Of a stretch of DNA of 64,000 nucleotides, positions 8,509-16,996 are shown piece after piece (position 1 is the stretch's first letter; every line of letters begins with the position of its first letter). The notes beneath the pieces are model-generated. The model saw nothing but the letters and a program-made list of their open reading frames with translations, was not told the DNA's origin and made no database searches. This DNA comes from a bacterium (GTDB taxonomy: Bacteria > Bacillota > Clostridia > Lachnospirales > Lachnospiraceae): positions 133,208 through 197,207 of the forward strand of contig JAMPGX010000002.1 in assembly GCA_023663725.1 (NCBI GenBank), given 5' to 3'. The translations under genes were made by a program, and so were the position numbers.

Positions 8509-9139
8509 CTTAGTGAAGAAAGAATTTCTGATTGTAAAAAAATATGTAGGCATCATGCTTATCGTGTCATTTCTGATTCCGCCCGTTATGCTTTGGCGGA
8601 TGCCAGAAGCAGCGGGGGCAATGGGATTTACTCTTACTGTTATTTTTAGCATTTTCATGTTGACCCAGTATGTTTCTTTAAAGGAATATCAGTATCCAAA
8701 GGCAACCACCCTGCTTTGTGCATTGCCCTATCCCCGAAAAATGATTGTGCTTTCAAAATACTGTTTTTGTCTGATTATTTATGCGGTCTGCTGTTTAGTT
8801 TTTGGGATTGACACAATCATTTTCCCGAAATTAGGAACTTTTGATATAAGAATGGCGGCTATCGCTTTTTTGGTAATCACGATACCATTATCTTTTTATT
8901 TTCCTGCTTTGTATAAGTTGGGATATGAAAAGACAAAATTTGTATTTGTCATAATTATTATGGCATCCCCTGTTTTATTTGCCTTTCTGTTTAAACCAGA
9001 AAATGCAGTAAGATTTAGCTTTTTAGACAGTATCTCTACAACAACGATAGCAATTTTAAGCGTTATCATCAGTCTTGTCACCTTTTCAATATCAGCCATT
9101 CTGTCAATTCGATTTTTTGAAAAAAGTGATTTGACATAG
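8498..9139 (+). CDS. ABC-2 type transporter permease
   Basis: A 213-residue integral membrane protein with about six hydrophobic segments, beginning MLISLVKKEFLIVKKY, and similar in overall design to the ABC2_membrane_5 family. The charged N-terminus and LLCALPYPRKMIVLSKY loop are typical of that group. It should form the membrane part of an exporter with the upstream ATPase; no second permease is present, so a homodimer is likely. GGAGAAAAAAAG lies upstream of ATG 8498, inside the ATPase gene. Substrate is unknown. Confidence 0.85.
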   Translation: MLISLVKKEFLIVKKYVGIMLIVSFLIPPVMLWRMPEAAGAMGFTLTVIFSIFMLTQYVSLKEYQYPKATTLLCALPYPRKMIVLSKYCFCLIIYAVCCLVFGIDTIIFPKLGTFDIRMAAIAFLVITIPLSFYFPALYKLGYEKTKFVFVIIIMASPVLFAFLFKPENAVRFSFLDSISTTTIAILSVIISLVTFSISAILSIRFFEKSDLT

Positions 9140-9150
9140 GAGGTTTTCAT

Positions 9151-9537
9151 ATGGAACGTGATGTAATAGTCCTGTATATAATAGCGGGCGTATCGTTTTC
9201 CTTTGCCTTATTCAACTGTATTCTTTTTGCAATAAAACATGGAAAGACAACGAAAACGAATGGAACGATTGTTTCCATAAAATCAACAAATCCGACGAAT
9301 GAAAAGTGGCGGAATGCAAAATTAGCAGAGATTTCCTATCGGGTTAATGACAGAAACATTGTATCTAAAAATCGCATACAAGTTCCTTTAACATCTAAGA
9401 TAGGAACACCGATTACCGTTCGTTATGACCGAAACCAACCAGAGAGAATATACAGTTATTCTGCGAAACGAATCATCACGGGATTTTTAATTGGCATAGG
9501 CAGCGTACTGATAGCTGCATTTATGCAAATCCATTAG
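9151..9537 (+). CDS. DUF3592-like membrane protein
   Basis: A 128-residue protein with an N-terminal membrane helix (about 5-27), a central soluble beta-rich region containing GTIVSIKSTN and ISYRVNDRNI, the element GTPITVRYDRNQPERI, and a C-terminal membrane helix (about 106-125). This layout matches DUF3592 proteins. AGGAGG precedes the start by a few bases and the gap to the permease is 11 bp, so it belongs to the same operon. Its role is unknown; an accessory part of the exporter is a reasonable guess. Confidence 0.75.
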   Translation: MERDVIVLYIIAGVSFSFALFNCILFAIKHGKTTKTNGTIVSIKSTNPTNEKWRNAKLAEISYRVNDRNIVSKNRIQVPLTSKIGTPITVRYDRNQPERIYSYSAKRIITGFLIGIGSVLIAAFMQIH

Positions 9538-9599
9538 AGGAAGAGGGATAAAGGATATGCCACATTTCCCGACTGGAAAAACAGGAAGAAATAACAAAG

Positions 9600-9741
9600 T
9601 TGGAGGTATGTTGTTTTGTTTGCGGCGGCAAAACCCGTGACATATTCTCATTACTGTCCGAAGTGCAAGCAGAAAGTATTCAGAAAAAACGGCATAGCCC
9701 CTAATGCTATACCGTTTTTTATTTCCTTATGTGAAGGGTAA
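9600..9741 (+). pseudogene. Frameshifted cysteine-rich KTR-type protein remnant
   Basis: One frame (codons from 9600) reads CCFVCGGKTR; a second, shifted by one base (from about 9646), reads HYCPKCKQKVFRKN and ends at TAA 9739-9741. Joined, they give the CxxCGxKTR ... YCPKCK pattern of the cysteine-rich KTR proteins found on Tn916/Tn1549-like conjugative elements. The two halves are in different frames, so the gene appears broken by an indel. The terminator at 9684-9720 overlaps the second half. The family assignment rests on motifs remembered from the family and has not been searched. Confidence 0.5.
9684..9720 (+). terminator. Intrinsic terminator of the GntR/ABC cassette
   Basis: AAAAAACGGCATAGC pairs with GCTATACCGTTTTTT (one C-A mismatch) across a short loop, ending in a run of six T. 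It is strong and partly symmetric, so it may work in both directions. Confidence 0.85.
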
Positions 9742-9756
9742 AAACCCTCCTTTTTT
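9735..9756 (+). terminator. Second, weaker terminator-like hairpin
   Basis: AGGGT (9735-9739), AAAA loop, ACCCT (9744-9748), then CC and six T. It sits directly behind the main cassette terminator and may back it up. Confidence 0.5.
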
Positions 9757-9774
9757 GTTGTTTTGAGTAAAATA

Positions 9775-9782
9775 GTCCCTTA
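9775..9782 (+). repeat. Right copy of 8-bp direct repeat flanking the AT-rich cassette
   Basis: GTCCCTTA, matching 6921-6928. See the left copy. Confidence 0.3.
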
Positions 9783-9790
9783 AAACACAT

Positions 9791-9825
9791 AATCGGTTAC
9801 CAAATCAGTTGACATATAACCGAAT
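9791..9825. promoter_or_regulatory. Inverted repeat overlapping the DeoR gene promoter
   Basis: ATCGGTTA (9791-9798) and its inverse TAACCGA (around 9818-9824) flank the -35 box at 9809. This is a plausible binding site for autoregulation by the downstream DeoR protein. Confidence 0.4.
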
Positions 9826-9837
9826 ATGGTGTATTAT
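9809..9837 (+). promoter_or_regulatory. Promoter of the DeoR-family gene
   Basis: TTGACA (9809-9814), 17-bp spacer, TATTAT (9832-9837). A perfect 12-bp palindrome, ATCAAGCTTGAT, follows at 9844-9855 near the expected transcription start and is a second operator candidate. Confidence 0.8.
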
Positions 9838-9880
9838 GTGTTTATCAAGCTTGATCAATAGACAATACGGAGGTGTTTAC

Positions 9881-10657
9881 ATGATGTTTATGGAGGAACG
9901 TCACCAGAGAATCGTGGATGCGATTCAGAAAAACGGCAAGATTACTGTTGCGCAGATCACGGAGGAATATGGCATATCCGATGAGTCCGCGCGAAGGGAT
10001 CTGCGCTTATTAGAGCAAAAAGGCATTTGTAAGAGGACGCACGGAGGCGCGATCCTGATGCAGCCGGTCAGCGTGAGGCCACCGGTGGATCGCAAATTTG
10101 AGGAGATGCCGGTATATGATAACTACAAGGCAATCGCCTGTAGAGCCGCCCAAATGGTAGCTGAGAATGAAACGGTCTATCTGACTGGCGGCTCGCTGGG
10201 ATATCTGATGCTCTCCTTCCTGCCCAGAGACAGGTACTATACAGTGGTGGTCAACTCAGTGGATATCGGGAAGGAGCTTCGGAGCTTTGACAATATTGAC
10301 GTCTATCTTGCAGGGGGGAAGATGCGGCAGAGCGGCTCGCTGGTGGACAGCCTGGCCGTGGATTTTGTCAGCCGGATGCACTTTGATCTCTGTTTTATCA
10401 CCGGAGCGGGTCTGACAGCCGACTTTGGTCTTTCGAACGGAACGGATGAAACGGCGGCATTCCAGCGCACAGTGATCAAAAACAGCAGGAGAAAATGCCT
10501 GTTGATGCCAGGCGCTAAGATTGGGGTGGACTCTTTTATCAAGGTATGCGAGGTGGATGTGTTCGACCTTGTCATCACAGATTGGGAGTGTCTGGAAGAA
10601 CAGATGGCACTCCTGGAGGATAAAAGAACATCTGTTATAGTTGCCGCGAAGGTTTGA
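9881..10657 (+). CDS. DeoR/GlpR-family transcriptional regulator
   Basis: A 258-residue regulator with an N-terminal DeoR helix-turn-helix (ITVAQITEEYGISDESARRD, then KGICKRTHGGAIL) and a C-terminal sensor domain related to ribose-5-phosphate isomerase (about 80-240), with LAGGKMRQSGSLVD and FITGAGLTADFGLS. Such proteins usually repress sugar or phosphosugar metabolism genes and are relieved by a phosphorylated sugar. ATG 9881 has ACGGAGG 9 bases upstream; an open frame back to 9809 lies within the promoter and is rejected. No sugar operon is adjacent, so its targets may be elsewhere or limited to its own gene. Confidence 0.93.
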   Translation: MMFMEERHQRIVDAIQKNGKITVAQITEEYGISDESARRDLRLLEQKGICKRTHGGAILMQPVSVRPPVDRKFEEMPVYDNYKAIACRAAQMVAENETVYLTGGSLGYLMLSFLPRDRYYTVVVNSVDIGKELRSFDNIDVYLAGGKMRQSGSLVDSLAVDFVSRMHFDLCFITGAGLTADFGLSNGTDETAAFQRTVIKNSRRKCLLMPGAKIGVDSFIKVCEVDVFDLVITDWECLEEQMALLEDKRTSVIVAAKV

Positions 10658-10720
10658 TTTGTCTGAAGAAGGAGACTGATTTAGGCTCACGGAGAATAAA
10701 AGATTATTGAAATTGGCATA

Positions 10721-10756
10721 AGAGGCAGGGAAAGAAAGGATTCCCTGCCTCTTTTT
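10721..10756. terminator. Terminator between convergent DeoR and activase genes
   Basis: AGAGGCAGGGAA (10721-10732) pairs perfectly with TTCCCTGCCTCT (10741-10752) over an 8-nt loop and is followed by a T run on the plus strand. It ends 3 bp before the stop of the minus-strand gene; a short run of A precedes it, so it is likely better in the plus direction. Confidence 0.85.
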
Positions 10757-10758
10757 GT

Positions 10759-13700
10759 TCATTGTTCCAGATTCTTGTTGGCGGTGGACAGCATCAGCTT
10801 GATGCGGTTTAACTGATTTACCTCGCTGGCGCCGGGATCGTAGTCGATGGCCACGATATTGGACGCGGGATAGGCCTTTCGCAGTGCCTTGATCACGCCT
10901 TTGCCCACCACGTGATTGGGCAGGCACCCGAAAGGCTGGGTGCAGACGATATTGGGCACATTTTCATGAATCAGTTCCACCATCTCCCCGGTGAGGAACC
11001 AGCCTTCTCCAGTCTGGTTGCCGATGGATACGATCGGTTTGGCGTATTCCACGATCTCTCGGATGGGAGTGGGCGGGTCAAAATGCTCGCTCCTGGCGAA
11101 AGCCTTGGCTGCGGCGCCCCGCAGGACATGTTCGATGGCCCAGATGCCCAGGGACGAGAGCCTTGCGGCCTTTTTGCTGGTGCCCAGATGCTCCGCCTTG
11201 TAGATCTGATTGTAGAAGCAGTACAGCATGAAATCCATCAGGTCGGGGACCACGGCCTCTGCGCCCTCGGCCTCCAGCAGCTCCACCAGGTGATTGTTGC
11301 CCGCGGGAGAGAACTTCACCAGAATCTCGCCCACGATACCCACGCGGGGTTTCCTGACATCCCTAAGGGGTATGGCGTCGAACTCCTGTATCATCCTTCG
11401 GCACATGCCGGGGAATTTTGCCAGATTGATATGCTTTGCCGATACATACTCCTGAGCGACCTTCAGCCATTTCTGGTGCACGGCCTCCACGCTGCCGGGA
11501 ACCTCCTCATAGGGGCGCATCCGGTAGACGCACCGCATGAAGATATCGCCGATCTGGGCGGCCAGTGCAGCCCGCATCAGCAGATTCAGGTTCAGGTGGA
11601 ATCCAGGGTTGGTCTCGATACTGCCCAGATTCAGGGAGATCACCGGTATCTGTGCCATCCCCGCCTTCTCCAAGGCTCGACGGATAAAGCCAATATAGTT
11701 GGTTGCCCGACATCCGCCTCCGGTCTGGGTCATAATAACGGCCGTTTTGTTCAAGTCATACTTGCCGGAGAGCAGGGCTTCCATGATCTGTCCTACCACC
11801 AGCAGGGAAGGATAACAAGCGTCATTATTTACATATTTCAGTCCTACGTCTACGGAGTGCTTGTTGTCGTTGGTCAGCACTTCAAAATGGTAGCCGCAGG
11901 AGGCGAAAGCCTTCTCAAAAATATCAAAGTGTATAGGGGACATCTGGGGGCAGAGGATCGTATAATCCCTGCGCATTTCCTCGGTAAACTGCACTTTCCT
12001 GATGGCGCTGGAATGAATGGCGCGCTGCTCCGCCTTTTGCTCCCGCACCCGAATGGCGGACAGGAGAGAACGCACGCGGATTCTGGCCGCTCCCAGATTG
12101 TTCACTTCGTCGATCTTCAGGCAGGTGTATATCTTGCCTGAACCGGACAGAATGTCGTTCACCTGATCGGTGGTCACCGCGTCCAGTCCACAGCCAAAGG
12201 AGTTGAGCTGGATCAGGTCCAGATTCTCCACCAGCTTGACATAGCTGGCGGCGGCATATAGTCGGGAGTGGTACATCCATTGATCGGAGACGATCAGGGG
12301 GCGCTCCGGCTCTGCCAGATGGGAGATGGAATCCTCCGTCAGCACCGCTATGTCATAGGAGGTGATCAGTTCCGGTATGCCGTGGTTGATCTCCGGATCG
12401 ATATGGTAGGGACGGCCCGCCAGCACGATACCTCTCTTTCCGGTCTGCTTTAAGTATTGCAGGGTCTCCTCGCCCTTATCCCGCATATCCTGTCGGGCTT
12501 TCTCCAGCTCCTCCCAGGCTTTTGCCACGGCCTGGCGCACTTCTTGAGCGGGGAGCTCGGTAAATTCTTTGATCAGGGCGTCGGCGATGGTCTCCTGGCT
12601 GGTAAAGGCCATGAAAGGGTTGCGGAATGTGATATTTTCACTTTTTATCTCTTCCACATTGTTCTTGATATTCTCCGAGTAGGAGGTCACAATGGGGCAG
12701 TTGTAGTGGTTGTTGGCCTCTCCGAACTCATTTCTCTCATAAAAGAGCGCCGGATAGAAGATGAACTTGATCCCCTGCCTGATGAGCCAGTTCACATGTC
12801 CGTGGGCCAGCTTAGCCGGATAACACTCGGACTCGCTGGGGATGGACTCGATGCCCAACTCATAAATCTGGCGGGTAGACACTGGGGACAGCACCACCCG
12901 ATATCCCAGACTGGTGAAAAATACATGCCAGAAGGGATAGTTTTCATACATATTCAGCACTCTGGGGATACCTACAGTGCCCCTGGGCGCTTCGTCAGCG
13001 GGCAGGGATTCGTAGGCAAACAGGCGCTTTAGCTTATACTCGAAGAGATTGGGGACATTGTGGGCGTTCTTCTGTCCGCCGATGCCCCGCTCGCAGCGGT
13101 TGCCGGAGATATACTGTCTGCCGCCGGAGAATTTATTGATGGTCAGGCGGCAATTGTTGGTGCAGCCCTTGCATTTGGCCATGCTGGTCTCAAACTGCAG
13201 ATTGCAGATCTGCTCGTAGGTGAGCATGGAAGTCTGATAATCTGTATTTTCATTGCCACAGCCATTGCCATTCATTTCGCAACGTATGTTATTTGAAATT
13301 TCTCTGTTATTGTTATCGCAGTTTTCAGTATCGTTTATGCTGTAATTATCGCAAGGCCGTTCGCTTGTGTGTACAGTACGGCACTGTGTATATCTCTCCC
13401 TTGCGATCAGCGCGGCGCCGAAAGCGCCCATGATGCCGGCGATATCCGGACGGATGGCCTCGCAGCCCGCGATCTTTTCAAAGCTGCGCAGTACGGCGTC
13501 GTTGTAGAAGGTGCCGCCCTGAACCACGATCTCTCGGCCCAGCTCTGAGGCGTCGGACACCTTGATTACCTTAAATAATGCGTTCTTGATCACGGAGTAG
13601 GCGAGTCCGGCGGAGATATCCGCTACGCTGGCTCCCTCCTTTTGGGCCTGCTTGACCTTGGAATTCATGAACACGGTACAACGGGTGCCCAGGTCAATGG

Positions 13701-15168
13701 GATGCTGGGCGAACAGGGCGGCCTGGGCAAAGTCCTGAACGCTGTAGTTCAGCGATTTGGCGAAGGTCTCGATAAAGGAGCCGCAGCCGGAGGAACACGC
13801 CTCGTTGAGCTGCACGCTGTCCACGGTCTGGTTCTTGATTTTGATGCATTTCATGTCCTGACCGCCGATATCCAGGATGCAGTCCACCTGGGGATTAAAA
13901 AAGGCGGCGGCGTAGTAGTGGGCCACGGTCTCCACCTCCCCGTCGTCCAGCAGGAAGGCGGCCTTCATCAGAGCCTCGCCGTAGCCGGTGGAGCAGGAGC
14001 GAACGATTTGCACACCCTCCGGCAACTGCTGATAGATCTCTTTCAGAGAGCGGATGGCGGTCTTCAGCGGACTGCCGTCATTGCTGCTGTAAAAGGAGTA
14101 CAGCAGGGAACCGTCCTCTCCCACCAGAGCGATCTTAGTCGTGGTGGAGCCTGCGTCGATGCCCAGGAAGGCATTGCCGCGGTAGGAGGTCAGGTCTCCT
14201 GCGCCCACTCGGTGCCTGGCGTGGCGCGTCTGAAACGCGTCATACTCCTCCTGATTGGCAAAGAGGGGCTCCATGCGCTCCACCTCAAATTCCATCTTGA
14301 TCTCGCCGGAGAGCTTAGCCACCATCTCCTCCATGGTGTAGCTGACATCATCTCTGGCGTTCATGGCGGAGCCCATGGCCGCGAAGAGATGGGAGTTGTC
14401 GGTGTCCATGATATGTTCTTCATCCAGCTTCAACGTGCGGATAAAGGCTTTTTTCAGCTCAGACAAAAAGTGCAGCGGTCCCCCCAGGAAAGCCACATGT
14501 CCTCGGATGGGCTTGCCGCAGGCCAGGCCGGAGATGGTCTGGTTGACCACTGCCTGGAAGATGGAGGCCGCCAGATCTTCTTTGGTGGCGCCCTCGTTGA
14601 TCAGGGGCTGGATATCAGTCTTGGCGAACACGCCGCAGCGGGCGGCGATGGTGTACAGGGACTGATAGTTCTTGGCGTATTCGTTCAGACCCGCCGCGTC
14701 CGTCTGGATCAGGGAGGCCATCTGGTCGATAAAGGAGCCTGTGCCGCCGGCGCAGATACCGTTCATGCGCTGTTCCACGTTGCCGCCCTCGAAGTAGATG
14801 ATCTTGGCGTCCTCGCCGCCCAGCTCGATGGCTACGTCGGTCTTGGGGGCCAGCTCCTTCAGGGCGGTGGCCACGGCAATGACCTCCTGGGTGAAAGGAA
14901 CGCCCAGATGGTTCGCCAGAGTCAGTCCACCGGAGCCGGTGATCATGGGGTGCAGCAAGGCATTACCCAGCTGGTCATAGGCTTTTTGCAGCAGGGCGGA
15001 CAGCGTCTCCCGTATATTGGCGTAGTGCCGCTCGTAATCCGAAAAGAGGATTGCGTGTTCTCTATCTAATATGGCGATCTTGACCGTGGTGGAACCGATG
15101 TCGATGCCCAGGGTGTATTCGGGGAGACGCATATTTTCCGCGTCGCAGCTCATACAGTTGTTGTTCAT
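10759..15168 (-). CDS. Large 2-hydroxyacyl-CoA dehydratase activase-like protein (two BadF/HgdC ATPase domains plus DUF2229)
   Basis: A 1469-residue protein of the giant activase family. Two ASKHA ATPase domains lie in tandem (about 20-272 and 335-600), opening with [10 protein letters not shown] and [10 protein letters not shown]. Each has a cysteine loop ([22 protein letters not shown]) like those that hold the shared [4Fe-4S] cluster in HgdC. An Asn/Cys-rich linker leads to a Cys cluster ([12 protein letters not shown]) and then a long C-terminal half resembling DUF2229/HgdB-type regions ([42 protein letters not shown]). Small relatives donate electrons to radical dehydratases; the role of the giant form is not settled. 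ATG 15168 is chosen because AAAGGA has proper spacing to it and is too close to ATG 15177. No dehydratase subunit genes are adjacent. Confidence 0.88.
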   Translation of the reverse strand: MNNNCMSCDAENMRLPEYTLGIDIGSTTVKIAILDREHAILFSDYERHYANIRETLSALLQKAYDQLGNALLHPMITGSGGLTLANHLGVPFTQEVIAVATALKELAPKTDVAIELGGEDAKIIYFEGGNVEQRMNGICAGGTGSFIDQMASLIQTDAAGLNEYAKNYQSLYTIAARCGVFAKTDIQPLINEGATKEDLAASIFQAVVNQTISGLACGKPIRGHVAFLGGPLHFLSELKKAFIRTLKLDEEHIMDTDNSHLFAAMGSAMNARDDVSYTMEEMVAKLSGEIKMEFEVERMEPLFANQEEYDAFQTRHARHRVGAGDLTSYRGNAFLGIDAGSTTTKIALVGEDGSLLYSFYSSNDGSPLKTAIRSLKEIYQQLPEGVQIVRSCSTGYGEALMKAAFLLDDGEVETVAHYYAAAFFNPQVDCILDIGGQDMKCIKIKNQTVDSVQLNEACSSGCGSFIETFAKSLNYSVQDFAQAALFAQHPIDLGTRCTVFMNSKVKQAQKEGASVADISAGLAYSVIKNALFKVIKVSDASELGREIVVQGGTFYNDAVLRSFEKIAGCEAIRPDIAGIMGAFGAALIARERYTQCRTVHTSERPCDNYSINDTENCDNNNREISNNIRCEMNGNGCGNENTDYQTSMLTYEQICNLQFETSMAKCKGCTNNCRLTINKFSGGRQYISGNRCERGIGGQKNAHNVPNLFEYKLKRLFAYESLPADEAPRGTVGIPRVLNMYENYPFWHVFFTSLGYRVVLSPVSTRQIYELGIESIPSESECYPAKLAHGHVNWLIRQGIKFIFYPALFYERNEFGEANNHYNCPIVTSYSENIKNNVEEIKSENITFRNPFMAFTSQETIADALIKEFTELPAQEVRQAVAKAWEELEKARQDMRDKGEETLQYLKQTGKRGIVLAGRPYHIDPEINHGIPELITSYDIAVLTEDSISHLAEPERPLIVSDQWMYHSRLYAAASYVKLVENLDLIQLNSFGCGLDAVTTDQVNDILSGSGKIYTCLKIDEVNNLGAARIRVRSLLSAIRVREQKAEQRAIHSSAIRKVQFTEEMRRDYTILCPQMSPIHFDIFEKAFASCGYHFEVLTNDNKHSVDVGLKYVNNDACYPSLLVVGQIMEALLSGKYDLNKTAVIMTQTGGGCRATNYIGFIRRALEKAGMAQIPVISLNLGSIETNPGFHLNLNLLMRAALAAQIGDIFMRCVYRMRPYEEVPGSVEAVHQKWLKVAQEYVSAKHINLAKFPGMCRRMIQEFDAIPLRDVRKPRVGIVGEILVKFSPAGNNHLVELLEAEGAEAVVPDLMDFMLYCFYNQIYKAEHLGTSKKAARLSSLGIWAIEHVLRGAAAKAFARSEHFDPPTPIREIVEYAKPIVSIGNQTGEGWFLTGEMVELIHENVPNIVCTQPFGCLPNHVVGKGVIKALRKAYPASNIVAIDYDPGASEVNQLNRIKLMLSTANKNLEQ

Positions 15169-15255
15169 GTAGATCATCCTTTCTGGATAAATTAAGGGGA
15201 TTGCAGGTCCCTATTCAATCTATGAGGGGATGCCTGACTTTAAGCATTCTCTGAC

Positions 15256-15284
15256 ATTATACGACAGAAAAGGAGAAAATGCAA
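15256..15284 (-). promoter_or_regulatory. Promoter of the activase gene
   Basis: On the minus strand: TTGCAT (15284-15279), 17 bp, TATAAT (15261-15256). It lies about 90 bp upstream of the start codon and is divergent from the acetyltransferase promoter. Confidence 0.75.
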
Positions 15285-15328
15285 CGAACTCTGCGCGTGG
15301 ATACCTGTTAATTTTTTGTAAATAAAAA

Positions 15329-15357
15329 TTGACTCCTATGGTGTCATATGATATATT
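15329..15357 (+). promoter_or_regulatory. Promoter of the GNAT acetyltransferase gene
   Basis: TTGACT (15329-15334), 17 bp, TATATT (15352-15357). Together with the divergent promoter this accounts for the roughly 310-bp gap between the two genes; the rest appears to be untranslated leader. Confidence 0.6.
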
Positions 15358-15484
15358 GGTCTCAAAGCAGTGATTCTACTATGTCTATGACCGGACTGTT
15401 TTTCTTTTCCCACACGGGATGTCGAAACGGATTCATGCTTTTATTTCAAACAAATATTTTAAGAAGACGTATAAGGAGAATGAC

Positions 15485-16021
15485 ATGTGCAAACAAATCG
15501 AAAATTTATATGATATCAGCGAACAGTTTACGTTTCGCAGCATACTTGCCGGCGAGGAGGAACAGGTATTCCGCATTGAGGAGATCTGTTTTCCCCCCAA
15601 TGAGGCGTGCTCTGAAAAGATGATGAGGGAGAGGATTGCCGAAGCACCGGAGCTGTTCTTGGTGGCTGTGGATAAGGAATCGGGTCAAATCGCCGGATTC
15701 CTGAACGGATTATCTACGGAGGAAAGCAAATTCAGAGACGAGTTTTTCATCAATGCCAAGCTGTATGACCCTTCGGGCAGGAATGTGATGATTCTGGGAT
15801 TGAATGTGCTTCCCCAGTATCGGGGGCGTGGGCTGGCCAGGGAGATTATGACCCGTTATCTGCACAGAGAGCGAGAGAAGGGCAGGAAGACGGTCATTCT
15901 GACCTGTCTGGATGACAAAGTACAGATGTATGAGAAGATGGGATATCGGGATCTTGGGATGTCGGAGTCCTCGTGGGGCGGGGAACAGTGGCATGAGATG
16001 ATTTATGAGTTCGAGGGATAG
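15485..16021 (+). CDS. GNAT-family N-acetyltransferase
   Basis: A 178-residue acetyl-CoA-dependent acetyltransferase. The acetyl-CoA binding motif is visible as GLNVLPQYRGRGLAREIM (about residues 105-123), followed by the beta-bulge strand TVILTCLDDKVQMYEKMGY and a C-terminal strand. The N-terminal half with EEICFPPNEACSEKMM resembles the AANAT-like branch. The start at 15485 is supported by AAGGAGA 6 bases upstream; the frame is open back to 15419 but without family similarity. A 18-bp gap leads to the CD3324-like gene, so the two may be cotranscribed. Substrate unknown. Confidence 0.9.
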   Translation: MCKQIENLYDISEQFTFRSILAGEEEQVFRIEEICFPPNEACSEKMMRERIAEAPELFLVAVDKESGQIAGFLNGLSTEESKFRDEFFINAKLYDPSGRNVMILGLNVLPQYRGRGLAREIMTRYLHREREKGRKTVILTCLDDKVQMYEKMGYRDLGMSESSWGGEQWHEMIYEFEG

Positions 16022-16039
16022 AGACAGCGCGGGGAGAAG

Positions 16040-16807
16040 ATGGAGAGAGATTGTACGGGAGAGATGAATAAGAATTATGTAAATGCGGAGCAGGTATTGC
16101 CACCGCAGCTTTTGGAGCAGGTGCGGCAGTATGCCGAAGGTCGACTTCTCTATGTGCCCAGCGCCGATAAGACAGCCAGCCTCTGGGGGGAGAGAACGGG
16201 GCAGCGAAGCTATTACCGCAAACGCAACCAGATGCTCCGCAACAAATATGCCTATGGGGTAAGCGTTTCCCAGTTGGCAGACGAATATTGTCTGTCCCAG
16301 GAGACGGTAAAGAAGATTGTCTATAACAAAAGGGCAAAAGAGAATCTGCCCTTTTTTCCCCATGTCATCTCCGCCAGGCAGTACAGCCATGAGGGGCTGC
16401 TGGAGGAATGGATACACACCTATCTGCTGTACGAGCGCAGAAACAAGGAATTTTCGGACGGACTGTATCTGGTTCCCAGGCAGTATATGGGACCTCTGGC
16501 CATGCCACTGTCCCTGCTTGCACGCAGCAGTGGTCCGGAGGACCATATGAAATGGCGTGTGCATCCCATAGTCTGGGAGGAAAAGGTGGCGGAGCGGCAG
16601 CGGCTGATTCAGCAGAGGCAGCTATTGCCGCCGCTGATTGTAAACTATAGAGAGGAGGGGCTTGAGCTGAACTGTGGCAGCCCGCTGTATGAGGCGTTGG
16701 TCAGGGAGGGAATCCCCTATTTTCCCGTGATTGTCTGGTGCAGCAGTGAAGCGGAGATGCAGGCGTTTGAGAAGAAGTATCAGGGAGCTATGGCAAGATC
16801 CATTTAA
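16040..16807 (+). CDS. CD3324-type HTH protein with degenerate ParB-like C-terminal domain
   Basis: A 255-residue protein. The N-terminal part (about 11-95) follows the CD3324-like pattern: YVNAEQVLPPQLLEQVRQY, YYRKRNQML, then a helix-turn-helix (YGVSVSQLADEYCLSQETVK). The C-terminal part (about 150-250) aligns by eye with the protein encoded at 17956-18396: both contain PLSLL, then PPLIV (here 197-201), then a VIVW/AALW strand. Where that protein has the ParB-like DGRHR motif, this one reads NCGSPL (211-216), so the nucleotide- or DNA-binding motif seems lost. A start at 16064 (MNKNYVNAEQ) is equally possible. Function unknown; a sequence-specific regulator is the best guess. Confidence 0.75.
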   Translation: MERDCTGEMNKNYVNAEQVLPPQLLEQVRQYAEGRLLYVPSADKTASLWGERTGQRSYYRKRNQMLRNKYAYGVSVSQLADEYCLSQETVKKIVYNKRAKENLPFFPHVISARQYSHEGLLEEWIHTYLLYERRNKEFSDGLYLVPRQYMGPLAMPLSLLARSSGPEDHMKWRVHPIVWEEKVAERQRLIQQRQLLPPLIVNYREEGLELNCGSPLYEALVREGIPYFPVIVWCSSEAEMQAFEKKYQGAMARSI

Positions 16808-16890
16808 ATAAAAGTATACCTGCCCTTGTTGCCCGTCATCTGGTAGAATATATTCGTTAGGGAAATGCTGATTAAAGCGTTTCTAGCGCC

Positions 16891-16929
16891 GGATTTGCGC
16901 TGCAAAGCAGCAATTTCCCCTGCAAATCC
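16891..16929. repeat. Palindromic structured element
   Basis: GGATTTGC (16891-16898) and GCAAATCC (16922-16929) are perfect inverses and enclose a smaller perfect hairpin, GCTGC-AAA-GCAGC (16899-16911). It lies in the 189-bp gap upstream of the TrmH-type gene. Part of it (GGAAATTGCT on the minus strand) recurs near 62414, which hints at a dispersed repeat. No T run follows, so it is not a normal terminator. Confidence 0.5.
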
Positions 16930-16996
16930 GTGCGCATCTTTAGGATAATTCACTGCCGTTTCGTGTATACTGCTGCGATGACATAGGGAGGTATCC

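Noticed and set aside
13642-15069. 475-residue plus-strand open frame opposite the activase gene (and a 409-residue one at 10912-12141)
   Set aside because: Antisense to clear ATPase motifs; composition (Gly/Val/His-rich) follows from the codon bias of the real gene.
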